Of a stretch of 64,000 nucleotides of DNA, positions 18,648 to 27,192 are shown piece by piece; within the stretch, counting starts at the first letter, position 1, and every line of letters begins with the position of its first letter. The notes below the pieces were generated by a model. It was not told the DNA's origin, did not search any database, and worked only from the letters and a program-made list of their open reading frames with translations. Both the position numbers and the translations under genes were made by a program. The stretch is from Ruminococcus flavefaciens (GTDB taxonomy: Bacteria; Bacillota; Clostridia; Oscillospirales; Ruminococcaceae), in NCBI GenBank assembly GCA_002373775.1, contig DFJW01000114.1, positions 13,647-77,646 on the forward strand, read 5' to 3'.

Positions 18648-19295
18648 ATGAAAAAGATAATATCATTGATACTTGCATGCACAGCAGCAACATGTGCATT
18701 TGTTTCATGCGGAGACAAGGACAGCTCAGGCTCTGAGAGCTCTTCGTCACCGATAGTCGGAAAGTGGAATATGGTAGGCGGAGATAAGCTGGAAGAATTC
18801 CACATGAAATACGGCGATGACGTTTCAGCAGTTGCCGAATTCAAGGGAAACGGAAAAATGACAGAGGCTATCCACTTGAATTCCACTGAGTTATGGTATA
18901 TAAAGGATGATGAGACTTTTATCCTTAGCGGCAGAGAATTTGAGATCACCGGCTCTGACGGCGATGAACTCGAAATAAGCTATATGGGGCAGAAAGTAGC
19001 TGCATTCACCGACCACGAAGGTGAGGGCATATATGGCAGATATACTGCACCTGATGAAATGGGTTTCGATGAGCTCGGTGAAGTCTATGTGACTTTCCAT
19101 GACGACGCAACGTCCGAATTGGATGCAACTGTCGAAGGCACATATACCTTCGATGAGAAGGCTGGGGAACTGGATGTCAGCATTTCTTCAGAAGATGAGG
19201 AAGACAAAGGACCTGCAAAAGTTGAATTTGACGGAGACAAGATGACGGTGACCAACAGCAAAGGTATAGTTACAGTCTTTGAACGAATGGACTGA
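18648..19295 (+). CDS. Small lipoprotein with lipocalin-like beta domain
   Basis: 215 residues; signal peptide with lipobox VSCG. Mature part rich in beta strands, starting IVGKWNM and containing FKGNGKMTE...W.IKDDETF, a pattern of the DUF5640/lipocalin-like lipoproteins common in clostridia. It lies 31 bases after asnS with no terminator between, so it should be transcribed from the asparagine T-box. A link to asparagine supply is not evident. Confidence 0.65.
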   Translation: MKKIISLILACTAATCAFVSCGDKDSSGSESSSSPIVGKWNMVGGDKLEEFHMKYGDDVSAVAEFKGNGKMTEAIHLNSTELWYIKDDETFILSGREFEITGSDGDELEISYMGQKVAAFTDHEGEGIYGRYTAPDEMGFDELGEVYVTFHDDATSELDATVEGTYTFDEKAGELDVSISSEDEEDKGPAKVEFDGDKMTVTNSKGIVTVFERMD

Positions 19296-19372
19296 ACAAA
19301 TAATGTACAGCACAGGGAGCATCAATGGCGCTGTTCTCTGTAAAATATATCAAGAAAAGGAAAGTGATTATT

Positions 19373-20383
19373 ATGTCAAGATCGCTGTATATCCCTGAGG
19401 GCTATAAACCGGCTCTCACATTGAGAGAAACTCAGCATGCAATCAAGTATATCAAGGATATCTTCCAGCAGGCGCTTGCGATAGTGCTCACACTGGACAG
19501 AGTATCTGCACCGCTTATCGTAAGCAAGGGCAGCGGTATCAACGACGACCTCAACGGCGTAGAGAGAAAGGTCGATTTTGATATCAAGGAGATCGGCAGT
19601 GAAGCAGAAGTCGTTCAGTCGCTTGCGAAGTGGAAGAGAATGGCACTTTACAGATACGGCTATGAGCCGGGTGAGGGCATATATACGGATATGAACGCTA
19701 TACGCCGTGATGATGATACTGACAATACCCATTCTATCTTTGTAGATCAGTGGGACTGGGAAAAAGTCATCACCCGCGAGCAGCGTACAGTGGAGTATCT
19801 GAAGGAAACTGTGAAGAACGTTGTCAAGGCAGTTGCATACACAAAGCGCAAGGTCAGCAACCGCTACCCGCAGATAGCAGGAAAGATCTGCGATGAGCCG
19901 TTTTTCATCACAGCTCAGGAGCTGGAGGATATGTATCCCGACAAGACAGGTCACGAGCGCGAGCGCCTTATCACAAAGGAGCACAAGACAGTATTCCTCA
20001 TGGGTATCGGCGGCAAGCTTGCCAGCGGAAAGAAGCACGACGGAAGAGCTCCCGACTATGATGACTGGTCACTGAACGGCGATATACTCGTCTGGGACGA
20101 CGTTCTCAACGATTCACTGGAGATATCCTCAATGGGTATCCGTGTTGATGAGGCAGCTCTTGCAAAGCAGCTTGCAGAATGCGGAGCAGAAGACAGGATG
20201 CAGTACAAGTATCACCAGATGATAGCTGACGGTACACTTCCGCTGACTATCGGCGGCGGTATCGGTCAGTCGAGACTCTGCATGCTTCTCCTCGACAAAG
20301 CACATATCGGCGAGGTCCAGTCTTCTATCTGGCCTCAGGATATGATAGATAAGTGTGCTGAAAACGGCATAACTCTTCTTTAA
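19373..20383 (+). CDS. asnA: Aspartate-ammonia ligase (AsnA-type asparagine synthetase)
   Basis: 336 residues from ATG 19373 (AAAGGAAAG upstream; the MSRSLYIPEGYKPALTLRET start fits the family). An in-frame ATG at 19325 with a modest AGGGAG site would add 16 residues without family support. Makes asparagine from aspartate, ammonia and ATP. Class II synthetase-like fold with conserved LTLDRVSAPLIV, QWDWE and GGGIGQSRLCMLLL motifs. No terminator separates it from asnS and the lipoprotein, so uncharged tRNA-Asn probably induces both charging and synthesis. Confidence 0.95.
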   Translation: MSRSLYIPEGYKPALTLRETQHAIKYIKDIFQQALAIVLTLDRVSAPLIVSKGSGINDDLNGVERKVDFDIKEIGSEAEVVQSLAKWKRMALYRYGYEPGEGIYTDMNAIRRDDDTDNTHSIFVDQWDWEKVITREQRTVEYLKETVKNVVKAVAYTKRKVSNRYPQIAGKICDEPFFITAQELEDMYPDKTGHERERLITKEHKTVFLMGIGGKLASGKKHDGRAPDYDDWSLNGDILVWDDVLNDSLEISSMGIRVDEAALAKQLAECGAEDRMQYKYHQMIADGTLPLTIGGGIGQSRLCMLLLDKAHIGEVQSSIWPQDMIDKCAENGITLL

Positions 20384-20397
20384 GCATAAAAGAATAA

Positions 20398-20439
20398 GCC
20401 GGAGGCTTGAACGTAAGTCCTATGCCTCCGGCTGTTTTT
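20398..20439 (+). terminator. Terminator after asnA
   Basis: GCCGGAGGC pairs with GCCTCCGGC, then GTTTTTA; shared with the convergent GH53 gene. Confidence 0.85.
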
Positions 20440-22417
20440 ATATCCTTGGGAAAATAGTATTTCTGGGGGTGCCTTTTTGCGGTTTTTTGATGCCTTCTTC
20501 TCTGAGGATGTATTTCTGAAGGCTGACGAGGTCTGCGACACCGCAGCTTCCGTCATCATTGATATCGGCAGATGATGAATAAGTGCCGGACACAGTCTGC
20601 TGACGCATCAGCAGCAGGTCGAATATATCAACAGCGCCGTCGTCATTCAGGTCGCCGGTGAGAACGAATTCCTCCACCGGTTCGAGTATCCACGCCTGAC
20701 AGTCGTTTCCGTTGATAGTGAACTGCTGGGCGTTTGCACCGTCATTCCCGGCAGCATTGGCGATCTCAAGAGCGCTTCTGTCAGTGGAATTCTTGGTGAC
20801 GATAAGATAGGAGCCGTTGCCGCGGTCGATGAATTTGAAGGACTGAGCATCGCTGCTGGTGTTGGGGTATATGCCGATATTAGTGCGGTCATTGGAATTG
20901 CCGCTGTCGAGATCGAGCAGGAATTCACCGCCGTTTATGCCGGAAAAAATCTTATAGTATCCGTCGGCATCCTTGCTGAATTTCCATGTGTTGTAATCGG
21001 CAGCACCGTCAGCGGTATACTGCACCACATTCCCGCCGGCTTTTCCTTCGCCGCCTGATACAGTAAGGTACAGACCGCTGCCGACGTTCCTTATACGGTA
21101 TTCGCCTTCGGGGATATCACTGCCTGTTTTCGGCAGTATTTTTTCTGTTCGAGGATAGATATCAAGGAACACATCAAGGGAAGCCAGCGGCTTGCCGTGG
21201 AAATCGAAGAGAGCCTGATTATCGAATGAAGAACCTCCGGAAGCGCTGACCTGTTCATCGTAGCCGGAAGCGTATGCAGTAGTCCAGCCTGAACCGTATT
21301 CATCCCAGAGCTTTTTCTGTTCAGCCCAAGAGATATCCGGTACACCGAGCCATGCAGGCTCCCAGTAGAAAGCACCGATGCCCCATTTGCCGGTGTCAGC
21401 CACTGCCTGAAAAACATCGCGCAGGCACTGTGCCTGTCCGTCAACGGAGATGTCATATCTGAAAACGCAGTCGGATGAACCGGCTGTGACATTGTTGCCG
21501 AAATTATCGCCGTCGCTGTTGGTATAAGGGTATGCCGTCTCGGCAACCATAACGTATTTGCCGTAGGTATCGCCTATCTTTTTCAGCACTGATGTGAGAT
21601 TTTCAGTAGTGCCGTGCCAGTACGGGTAGTATGAAGTCGCGAATATATCATAATCCAGTCCGCACTCATTCATTACCTTTGCGTACCAGAGATAGTTGTC
21701 GTAGTTTGAAGGATTTGCGAAATGGTGGGCGATGAGGATATCCCTGTCAAAATCACGGACAGCTTTGTTACCGCTTGAGAATAGGTCACATATCTTATAC
21801 ATATCCTTTTCGCCGCAGAAGAAGCAGTTGGTCTCATTGCCGACCTGTACCATGCCGATATCTCCGCCGGAATCCGAGATGGACTGAAGCACCCATGTAG
21901 TCCACTTGTATATCTCGCCTTTGAGGGTATCATGATCGTGGGACTGCCAGTATTTAGGACGTGTCTGTTTCAGCGGATCAGCCCAGAAGTCGGAATACTG
22001 TATATCCACCAGCAGCTTCATGCCGTACTGTGAAGCACGTTTTCCGATAAGACCGGCGGTATACACGTCATTGTTTCCGCCGCCGTAGGTATTTCCGTTT
22101 GCATCGCAGGGCTCATTCCAGACGCGGACGCGGATGTAGTTCACGCCATGGTCGGCGAGAGTCTTGAAAATGTCCTGTTCCTGCCCGTTATCGTCATAGA
22201 ATTTCACGCCTGCCTTTTCAATGGCGATAATGGAGGAGACGTCAACACCGCGGATAGGTTCTCCGCCGTTGACGGAGGTGTCGAAGCTGTTGAAGTACAC
22301 GGCGGAAATATCCGCTGCATCGGCTTCATAAAGTGGTCTGCCGAAGCTGCTGAGATGAACTGACGTGAGGGAGAGCAGCGCGGACATCGAGAGGGCGATG
22401 AGCTTTTTGAACTGCAT
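20438..22417 (-). CDS. GH53 endo-beta-1,4-galactanase with ricin-type lectin and dockerin
   Basis: 659 residues. The start at 22417 follows AAAGGAG and begins a signal peptide (MQFKKLIALSM); the longer frame to 22477 lacks support. GH53 domain at about 45-400, starting EPIRGVDVSSI. The acid/base Glu is in QVGNETN and the nucleophile Glu in MVAETAYP. A ricin B / CBM13-like domain (about 425-580) has repeated strands ending in Q.F.I or W.F. The C-terminal dockerin has halves GDLNDDGAVDIFDLL and ADINDDGSCGVADLV. Cleaves the galactan side chains of pectin, complementing the pectate lyase. Confidence 0.92.
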   Translation of the reverse strand: MQFKKLIALSMSALLSLTSVHLSSFGRPLYEADAADISAVYFNSFDTSVNGGEPIRGVDVSSIIAIEKAGVKFYDDNGQEQDIFKTLADHGVNYIRVRVWNEPCDANGNTYGGGNNDVYTAGLIGKRASQYGMKLLVDIQYSDFWADPLKQTRPKYWQSHDHDTLKGEIYKWTTWVLQSISDSGGDIGMVQVGNETNCFFCGEKDMYKICDLFSSGNKAVRDFDRDILIAHHFANPSNYDNYLWYAKVMNECGLDYDIFATSYYPYWHGTTENLTSVLKKIGDTYGKYVMVAETAYPYTNSDGDNFGNNVTAGSSDCVFRYDISVDGQAQCLRDVFQAVADTGKWGIGAFYWEPAWLGVPDISWAEQKKLWDEYGSGWTTAYASGYDEQVSASGGSSFDNQALFDFHGKPLASLDVFLDIYPRTEKILPKTGSDIPEGEYRIRNVGSGLYLTVSGGEGKAGGNVVQYTADGAADYNTWKFSKDADGYYKIFSGINGGEFLLDLDSGNSNDRTNIGIYPNTSSDAQSFKFIDRGNGSYLIVTKNSTDRSALEIANAAGNDGANAQQFTINGNDCQAWILEPVEEFVLTGDLNDDGAVDIFDLLLMRQQTVSGTYSSSADINDDGSCGVADLVSLQKYILREEGIKKPQKGTPRNTIFPRI

Positions 22418-22448
22418 AAGAAAACTCCTTTCAGGTTGCTTTAAAACA

Positions 22449-22477
22449 ATTATACGAATTTTTTCATAATTTGTCAA
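22449..22477 (-). promoter_or_regulatory. Sigma-A promoter of the GH53 gene
   Basis: On the minus strand TTGACA, 17-base spacer, TATAAT (complements at 22472-22477 and 22449-22454). Confidence 0.8.
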
Positions 22478-22592
22478 TACTTATTATGCTTCATGTGTGC
22501 ATGAAATGTATTATCGAATCAATGTAACGTTTTTGTCCGGGCATTGTATATATTAGTGAAACCGGTTTTACAGAAAAGAAGGGAGGGATCAG

Positions 22593-23150
22593 ATGGATGA
22601 TAACGAACTGAAGCTCAGCATATTCACATCGCCGGACGAGGGCTATCGTAAGCTCTTTGAGAAGTATCACGGATATGTATTCTCAATAGTCTACCGCATA
22701 CTCGGAAGTTCGGTGAGCATGAAAGATGCAGAGGACTGCGTAGTAGATATCTTTGCTGATGTTATCATGCATTTTGATACAGCATCAGAAACTTCGCTGC
22801 GTGCATTTGTGGGCACTGTAGCACGCAACAAGGCAATAAACATGAGGAGATCTTCCGGAAGAGCTGATATGCATCCTGTTCCGGAAGAAACGGCAATGAA
22901 TATACCTGATGAAAGCGTCAGCATAGAGGAAGCAGCAGAGAATTCATATCTGCTGAACGAAGTGCTCGATCACATAGACGCTCTCGGTGAGCCGGATTCC
23001 ACTATCATAATCCAGAAATACCTTTTTGGCAGGAGTTCAGCAGAAATAGCCGCAATAGTCAGCATGAGCCCGACTGCGGTGAGAGTACGGCTCAGCCGCG
23101 CTATGAAAAAGATACGCAGCACACTTGCTGAACTTGGTGTCACACTGTAA
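22593..23150 (+). CDS. ECF-type RNA polymerase sigma factor
   Basis: 185 residues. Region 2 at about 25-90 (FEKYHGYVFSIVYRILG...DAEDCVVDIF) and region 4 helix-turn-helix at about 135-180 (SSAEIAAIVSMSPTAVRVRLSRAMKK). Start preceded by GGGAGG. The next gene, 12 bases on, encodes a single-pass membrane protein that is probably its anti-sigma factor. No ECF promoter could be assigned with confidence. Confidence 0.9.
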   Translation: MDDNELKLSIFTSPDEGYRKLFEKYHGYVFSIVYRILGSSVSMKDAEDCVVDIFADVIMHFDTASETSLRAFVGTVARNKAINMRRSSGRADMHPVPEETAMNIPDESVSIEEAAENSYLLNEVLDHIDALGEPDSTIIIQKYLFGRSSAEIAAIVSMSPTAVRVRLSRAMKKIRSTLAELGVTL

Positions 23151-23162
23151 AGGAGGAAGAAC

Positions 23163-24371
23163 ATGAATAAAAAGGATATAAGAGAACTTTTTGAGGGTTC
23201 AGATGACAAGACCGCAATGCGCATAGGAAGCACACATCCTGTGGTGAGCGATGAAAGAAAAGCGGAACTCATGGAGCGTATACAGCGCAGGACTTCCGGA
23301 AACGGAGAATCAAGGGAATATGCCGAAAGAGTATCCGGTGTAGAGATACACAGAGGACGCGGGATAATGAGATATGCCGGCATAGCAGCAGCCTGTGCGC
23401 TCGTTTTAGGCGGAATCGGCGGCGGTACATATCTCATACACAAGAACATGAAAGGTTCAACGGATACAGCTCCTTATGCAGCACAGCCCGAAGAAGATAT
23501 GTCCCTGACTGATGAAGAAGCAGTTACAGAGTCTCTTACAGTTGCATCCGATACTGCTGATGAAGAAGCAACATCAGAGATCATGACCGAAGCAGCCGAA
23601 GCATCATCCGAGATCACAGAAGTTGAGAACTCCACTGTAAGCACTGAGCTGGGCAGTGAAGATGCAGAGGCAAGTGATGTGCAGACCGACGTGATAAGCA
23701 CCACAAGCATTGAAGACTGCGTGAAGATAGAGAATACGGAAGAATGCAAGCAGTACATCTACGATCTCTGCATACACAGCCTTGAAAAATTCGACAAGGC
23801 ATCTTTAGTGTTTGAGCGTACATTCAACGACTATACAGGTCAGTTATTTGCTAAAATAGATCAGGATGCCGGAATTGCCAGCGTCAAATATGATTCTACA
23901 AGAATGGGCGGCAGAGTTGACTTGGGATATACATATAATGGCCATACTATCATGATCGCAGGAGATCCGATAATGAGTATGTACAGTATCGAATATAATG
24001 AGCCGCTGCCGACATATGAGCATTTTGATATGTCATTTTTGGCAGAGCATTATCTGAATGATATGGATCAGTGGGAGGTGATCGGTGCTGAAGACGTAGC
24101 TGGCAGACCTTGCGCTGTCGTATACATCACCAGACCTGACTATGACGGTACTATGACAGATCATTTCACTTTCTGGATAGACATAGAGACCGGAGTTAAT
24201 CTGCGTGCAAAGTTTGAATATGCAGACGCAAGAGCAGCGACACTTGAAGCAATCGACGTGCGTTACGATGACGCAGCAGAAGCTCCTGAGACACCGGAAG
24301 AGGTCAAGGCTCTGGCTGAAAGCCCGAATATGGGAGAGCACGACGTTGATCTGAGTTTCCTTGATGAATAA
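23163..24371 (+). CDS. Probable membrane anti-sigma factor with LolA/RseB-like outer domain
   Basis: 402 residues. A cytoplasmic N-terminus of about 70 residues precedes one helix (about 76-94, AGIAAACALVLGGIGGGTYL). Next is a long extracytoplasmic linker rich in Thr, Ser and Glu (about 105-185), then a C-terminal domain with alternating strands (GRPCAVVYI, DHFTFWIDIETGVNLRAKFEY) typical of the LolA/RseB half-barrel. Directly downstream of a sigma factor with a GGAGGAAG site. I infer it holds the sigma factor until an external signal arrives. No ZAS zinc motif (HxxxCxxC) was seen. Confidence 0.7.
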   Translation: MNKKDIRELFEGSDDKTAMRIGSTHPVVSDERKAELMERIQRRTSGNGESREYAERVSGVEIHRGRGIMRYAGIAAACALVLGGIGGGTYLIHKNMKGSTDTAPYAAQPEEDMSLTDEEAVTESLTVASDTADEEATSEIMTEAAEASSEITEVENSTVSTELGSEDAEASDVQTDVISTTSIEDCVKIENTEECKQYIYDLCIHSLEKFDKASLVFERTFNDYTGQLFAKIDQDAGIASVKYDSTRMGGRVDLGYTYNGHTIMIAGDPIMSMYSIEYNEPLPTYEHFDMSFLAEHYLNDMDQWEVIGAEDVAGRPCAVVYITRPDYDGTMTDHFTFWIDIETGVNLRAKFEYADARAATLEAIDVRYDDAAEAPETPEEVKALAESPNMGEHDVDLSFLDE

Positions 24372-24383
24372 TATGCACAGAAT

Positions 24384-24408
24384 AAGGGGGACGAAAATCG
24401 TCCCCCTT
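24384..24408. terminator. Bidirectional hairpin between convergent anti-sigma genes
   Basis: AAGGGGGACGA / TCGTCCCCCTT, a perfect stem with a very short loop, seven bases from the stop of the facing gene. T-runs are short on both sides. Confidence 0.7.
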
Positions 24409-24414
24409 AGATCA

Positions 24415-25389
24415 TCAGTAATTGAAATTAGCTTTTGTATAAGCATCGACCTCTCCGACATCCGCAAGATAAGTGTTGTAAACGGAATCGAAGAAGCTGG
24501 TATATGTGCCGGAAGTGTCGCGGAGTGTGGATCTGTTTCCGTTTCTGTCAGTATAGAACAGCTGGCCATAGTCGCCCCAGAGTTCGTATTCTTCGGAAGT
24601 GCCGTCGCTGTAGTTCACGCGGACGATATATCCGCCGCCGGTAATTATCACTTCCATGACTTCTTCTGTCAGCTGCATGTTGTCGATGCACTCCAGCCAC
24701 ATATCAGACTGTTCCTTTGAACAGTTCAGCCAGAGGTTGTACTTCCCCTTTATGAACGCATTGCCGAACTGTACCGAAACGACGTCCGGATGCTTGTCGT
24801 TATGGTAACCGGAAACAGCGTCGAATATCGAGTGTTCCGGCAGAGGTGTCGGCGGGAAATATGGTTCGGGATCGTACACGGAAGGAGCAGTATCGGTTTC
24901 AACCGGTGAGTCTCCGGCGTCGATAACTTCATTTGTATCCGCGTTGACGATAACAGTCTGGGGCTGTATCTCGTCTTCGTCATCCCACACACCGGTCACA
25001 GTCGTGACCTTTTCTTTTTCTGCCGGTGAAGCAGTAGTGACCGCCAGCACCGCAGTCTTTGTGACGGATGCCGTAGTGGTGACATTTGTAACAGTGGAGG
25101 CAGCCTCAGAGGCGCTTTCAGTTCCTGTGACCACACCGGACATCTCATCTGAAGGTTCTGATACGCTCTGTACAGCTGTTTCACCGTCAGTGACCTCATT
25201 CAGCCTGTTCATATTCCTGCTGTGGAGGAAAACGCCGGTGGTTATCATAGCAGCGGCAGCTGCACCAACGACTATCGTGCGTATAATGCGTATCTTAGCT
25301 TTGTAGCTCAGTCCTGAAGCTTCTTCAGCCTCAGTGATAAGCTCATCATCCATATTATCTATGCCATTTATAAGCAGATCTTTTTTCAT
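24415..25389 (-). CDS. Probable membrane anti-sigma factor
   Basis: 324 residues from ATG 25389, one base after the TAG of the sigma gene; the site AAAGAAGGG lies inside that gene's end. Short cytoplasmic N-terminus, one helix (about 36-58, IRTIVVGAAAAAMITTGVFL), then a Thr/Ser/Val-rich linker to about 175. The C-terminal domain of about 130 residues (SVQFGNAFIKGKYNLWLNC...YSDGTSEEYELWGDYG) is of unknown fold. Unlike the neighbour at 23163, no LolA-like pattern is visible. Inferred to control the upstream sigma factor. Confidence 0.65.
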   Translation of the reverse strand: MKKDLLINGIDNMDDELITEAEEASGLSYKAKIRIIRTIVVGAAAAAMITTGVFLHSRNMNRLNEVTDGETAVQSVSEPSDEMSGVVTGTESASEAASTVTNVTTTASVTKTAVLAVTTASPAEKEKVTTVTGVWDDEDEIQPQTVIVNADTNEVIDAGDSPVETDTAPSVYDPEPYFPPTPLPEHSIFDAVSGYHNDKHPDVVSVQFGNAFIKGKYNLWLNCSKEQSDMWLECIDNMQLTEEVMEVIITGGGYIVRVNYSDGTSEEYELWGDYGQLFYTDRNGNRSTLRDTSGTYTSFFDSVYNTYLADVGEVDAYTKANFNY

Positions 25390-25390
25390 T

Positions 25391-25942
25391 CTACAGCCCT
25401 TCTTTCTCAAGGTATTCTCTGAGCCTGCTGCGTGTCCGGAAGAGTATCTGTTTCACCGATGACTCTTTGAGCGAGAGACGCATTGCGATATCTTTGACGG
25501 AATCGTAGTACCAGTATCTGCGAATGAATATAACGCGGCTGCGCTTGTTCTGTGTTCTCAGAAAAGCAGATATTATCTCTCCCAGCTCAGCGGCATCGCA
25601 TATCTTCTCCACATCCGCATCGGACGGTATGCAGTCGTCAAGTTCATCCAGTGAAAGTTCGACTTCCGGATTGCGCTTCTTGGCGGAGTTGTATTCGCAG
25701 CGTTTCAGTGAGATGTTTCTGATTATCCTCCCGAGAAACGCCGGGAGATATTTCGGACGGCTTGAAGGTATCCTGTTCCATACCGCGAGATAAGTGTCGT
25801 TGAGACATTCTTCCGCGTCGCATCTGTCTGAAAGGATATTTCCGGCAATGTGCAGACAAAGCCCTTTGTATTTTGTATCGGTCTCAGCTATAGCTTCTTC
25901 TGAGCGTTCCCAGTAAAGGTCGATAATTGATGCATCATCCAT
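25391..25942 (-). CDS. ECF-type RNA polymerase sigma factor
   Basis: 183 residues. Region 2: DAEECLNDTYLAVWNRIPSS, followed by FLGRIIRNISLKRCEYNSAKKR. Region 4: VKDIAMRLSLKESSVKQILFRTRSRLREYL. Start at 25942 with a GGAGGG site. This pair faces the other sigma/anti-sigma pair tail to tail. The two sigma factors are clearly different, so this is not a local duplication. Confidence 0.9.
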   Translation of the reverse strand: MDDASIIDLYWERSEEAIAETDTKYKGLCLHIAGNILSDRCDAEECLNDTYLAVWNRIPSSRPKYLPAFLGRIIRNISLKRCEYNSAKKRNPEVELSLDELDDCIPSDADVEKICDAAELGEIISAFLRTQNKRSRVIFIRRYWYYDSVKDIAMRLSLKESSVKQILFRTRSRLREYLEKEGL

Positions 25943-26054
25943 GACGTTCCCTCCTTTCTGAGGTCCTCATACATATAGTACGGAAAAAGTGTGTACAGGT
26001 TATGTCAAAAGCCAAAAATCGTCAGATCGCATATATTTCACACCATAGAATTGT

Positions 26055-26096
26055 AAGATATGCCGAATGGCAGCAGTGCCCGTGCATATCTTTTTT
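26055..26096 (+). terminator. Orphan intrinsic terminator upstream of the M42 operon
   Basis: AAGATATGC (26055-26063) pairs with GCATATCTT (26084-26092), followed by TTTT. No plus-strand gene ends here: the gene to the left runs leftward and the next promoter starts at 26108. It may end a small RNA or block upstream transcripts. Confidence 0.7.
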
Positions 26097-26107
26097 ATGT
26101 CCTGTGA

Positions 26108-26136
26108 TTGACGAAACACTGTATTTCTGGTATAAT
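26108..26136 (+). promoter_or_regulatory. Sigma-A promoter of the M42 peptidase operon
   Basis: TTGACG, 17-base spacer, TATAAT, with TGG before the -10. Confidence 0.8.
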
Positions 26137-26178
26137 ATATAATTGAGTGTTTATAAATACATAACGGAGGGATTTTCA

Positions 26179-27192
26179 ATGAACATAAGAGATACTCTTT
26201 TTCGTCTCTCAGAAGTCAGCGGAGCTTCCGGAAATGAGACTCCGGCAGCCGAAGCAGCACTCGGTATGCTGAAGGAGTACTGTCCGGATGCTGAGATCAT
26301 CAACGGAAACGTTATCGGATATTTCGGCGAACAGCGCAGCGGATATCCTCTTCTTGTGCTGGACGCACACATAGATCAGATCGGCATGATAGTGACTGAC
26401 ATTACCGACGAAGGCTTCATAAAGGTCGGAAATCTCGGCGGCATAGACCGCCGTCTGCTCCCGGCACAGCCCGTAGTCGTACACGGCAGACGTGATATCA
26501 AGGGCGTTATCTGCTCAGTGCCTCCGCATCTGACAGGCGGCGAGAGCAAGGTGCTTTCCTTTGATGATGCGGCGATAGATACCGGACTTACGGCAGAAGA
26601 ACTCAGGGACATCGTATCTCAGGGCGACAGCGTTACTTTTGACGTCAAGTGCCGTCAGCTTGCCGGACACCGTGTTACCGGCGGCGCATTCGATGACCGC
26701 AGCGGCATAGTTTCCATACTTTATGCCCTTGAAATGCTGAAGGGCAGTGAAACTGCGTACAATGTGGCAGTTATCTTCTCAACTCAGGAGGAACTCGGCG
26801 AGCGCGGTGCAAAGATCGGTGCATTCCGCCTTGATCCGGACATTGCCATAGCAGTTGACGTGAGCTTTGCCTATGCCATAGGCGAGGATGAGAACAAGTG
26901 CGGAAAACTTGGAAAAGGACCGATGATAGGCATTTCACCCTGCCTTTCCCGTGAGATATCCGATGGTCTGATCTCGGCTGCAAAGAAGGAGAACATACCT
27001 TATCAGATCGAAGTCATGAACGACATGACATCGACCAATGCAGACAGGTATTCCGTGAACCGCGAGGGCGCGAAGGCATGTACAGTCTCAATACCGCTGA
27101 GGAACATGCACACACCTGTTGAGGTCATCGACCTCATGGATGTGGAACTGACAGCAAGACTGCTTGCCGGATTCATAAAGGAGGCAGAATGA
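26179..27192 (+). CDS. M42 family aminopeptidase (first of two)
   Basis: 337 residues; ATG 26179 chosen for its GGAGGGA site (an in-frame ATG at 26143 has none). Cytoplasmic, large self-compartmentalising zinc aminopeptidase of the glutamyl aminopeptidase / 'cellulase M' family. Metal-site motifs seen: LDAHIDQIG, the DDRSG loop (GGAFDDRSGIV), the catalytic pair STQEELGERG, and a C-terminal IPLRNMHTPVEVID. The stop overlaps the next M42 gene by four bases. Likely finishes peptide breakdown for amino acid use. Confidence 0.92.
   Translation: MNIRDTLFRLSEVSGASGNETPAAEAALGMLKEYCPDAEIINGNVIGYFGEQRSGYPLLVLDAHIDQIGMIVTDITDEGFIKVGNLGGIDRRLLPAQPVVVHGRRDIKGVICSVPPHLTGGESKVLSFDDAAIDTGLTAEELRDIVSQGDSVTFDVKCRQLAGHRVTGGAFDDRSGIVSILYALEMLKGSETAYNVAVIFSTQEELGERGAKIGAFRLDPDIAIAVDVSFAYAIGEDENKCGKLGKGPMIGISPCLSREISDGLISAAKKENIPYQIEVMNDMTSTNADRYSVNREGAKACTVSIPLRNMHTPVEVIDLMDVELTARLLAGFIKEAE

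Noticed and set aside
19325..19372. Upstream in-frame ATG for asnA
   Set aside because: The added 16 residues do not match the AsnA family, and the internal ATG has a better-placed site.
22510..22560. Possible ECF autoregulatory promoter (TGTAACGTTTTTG) before the first sigma gene
   Set aside because: No matching element is found before the other two sigma genes, so the assignment is not supported.
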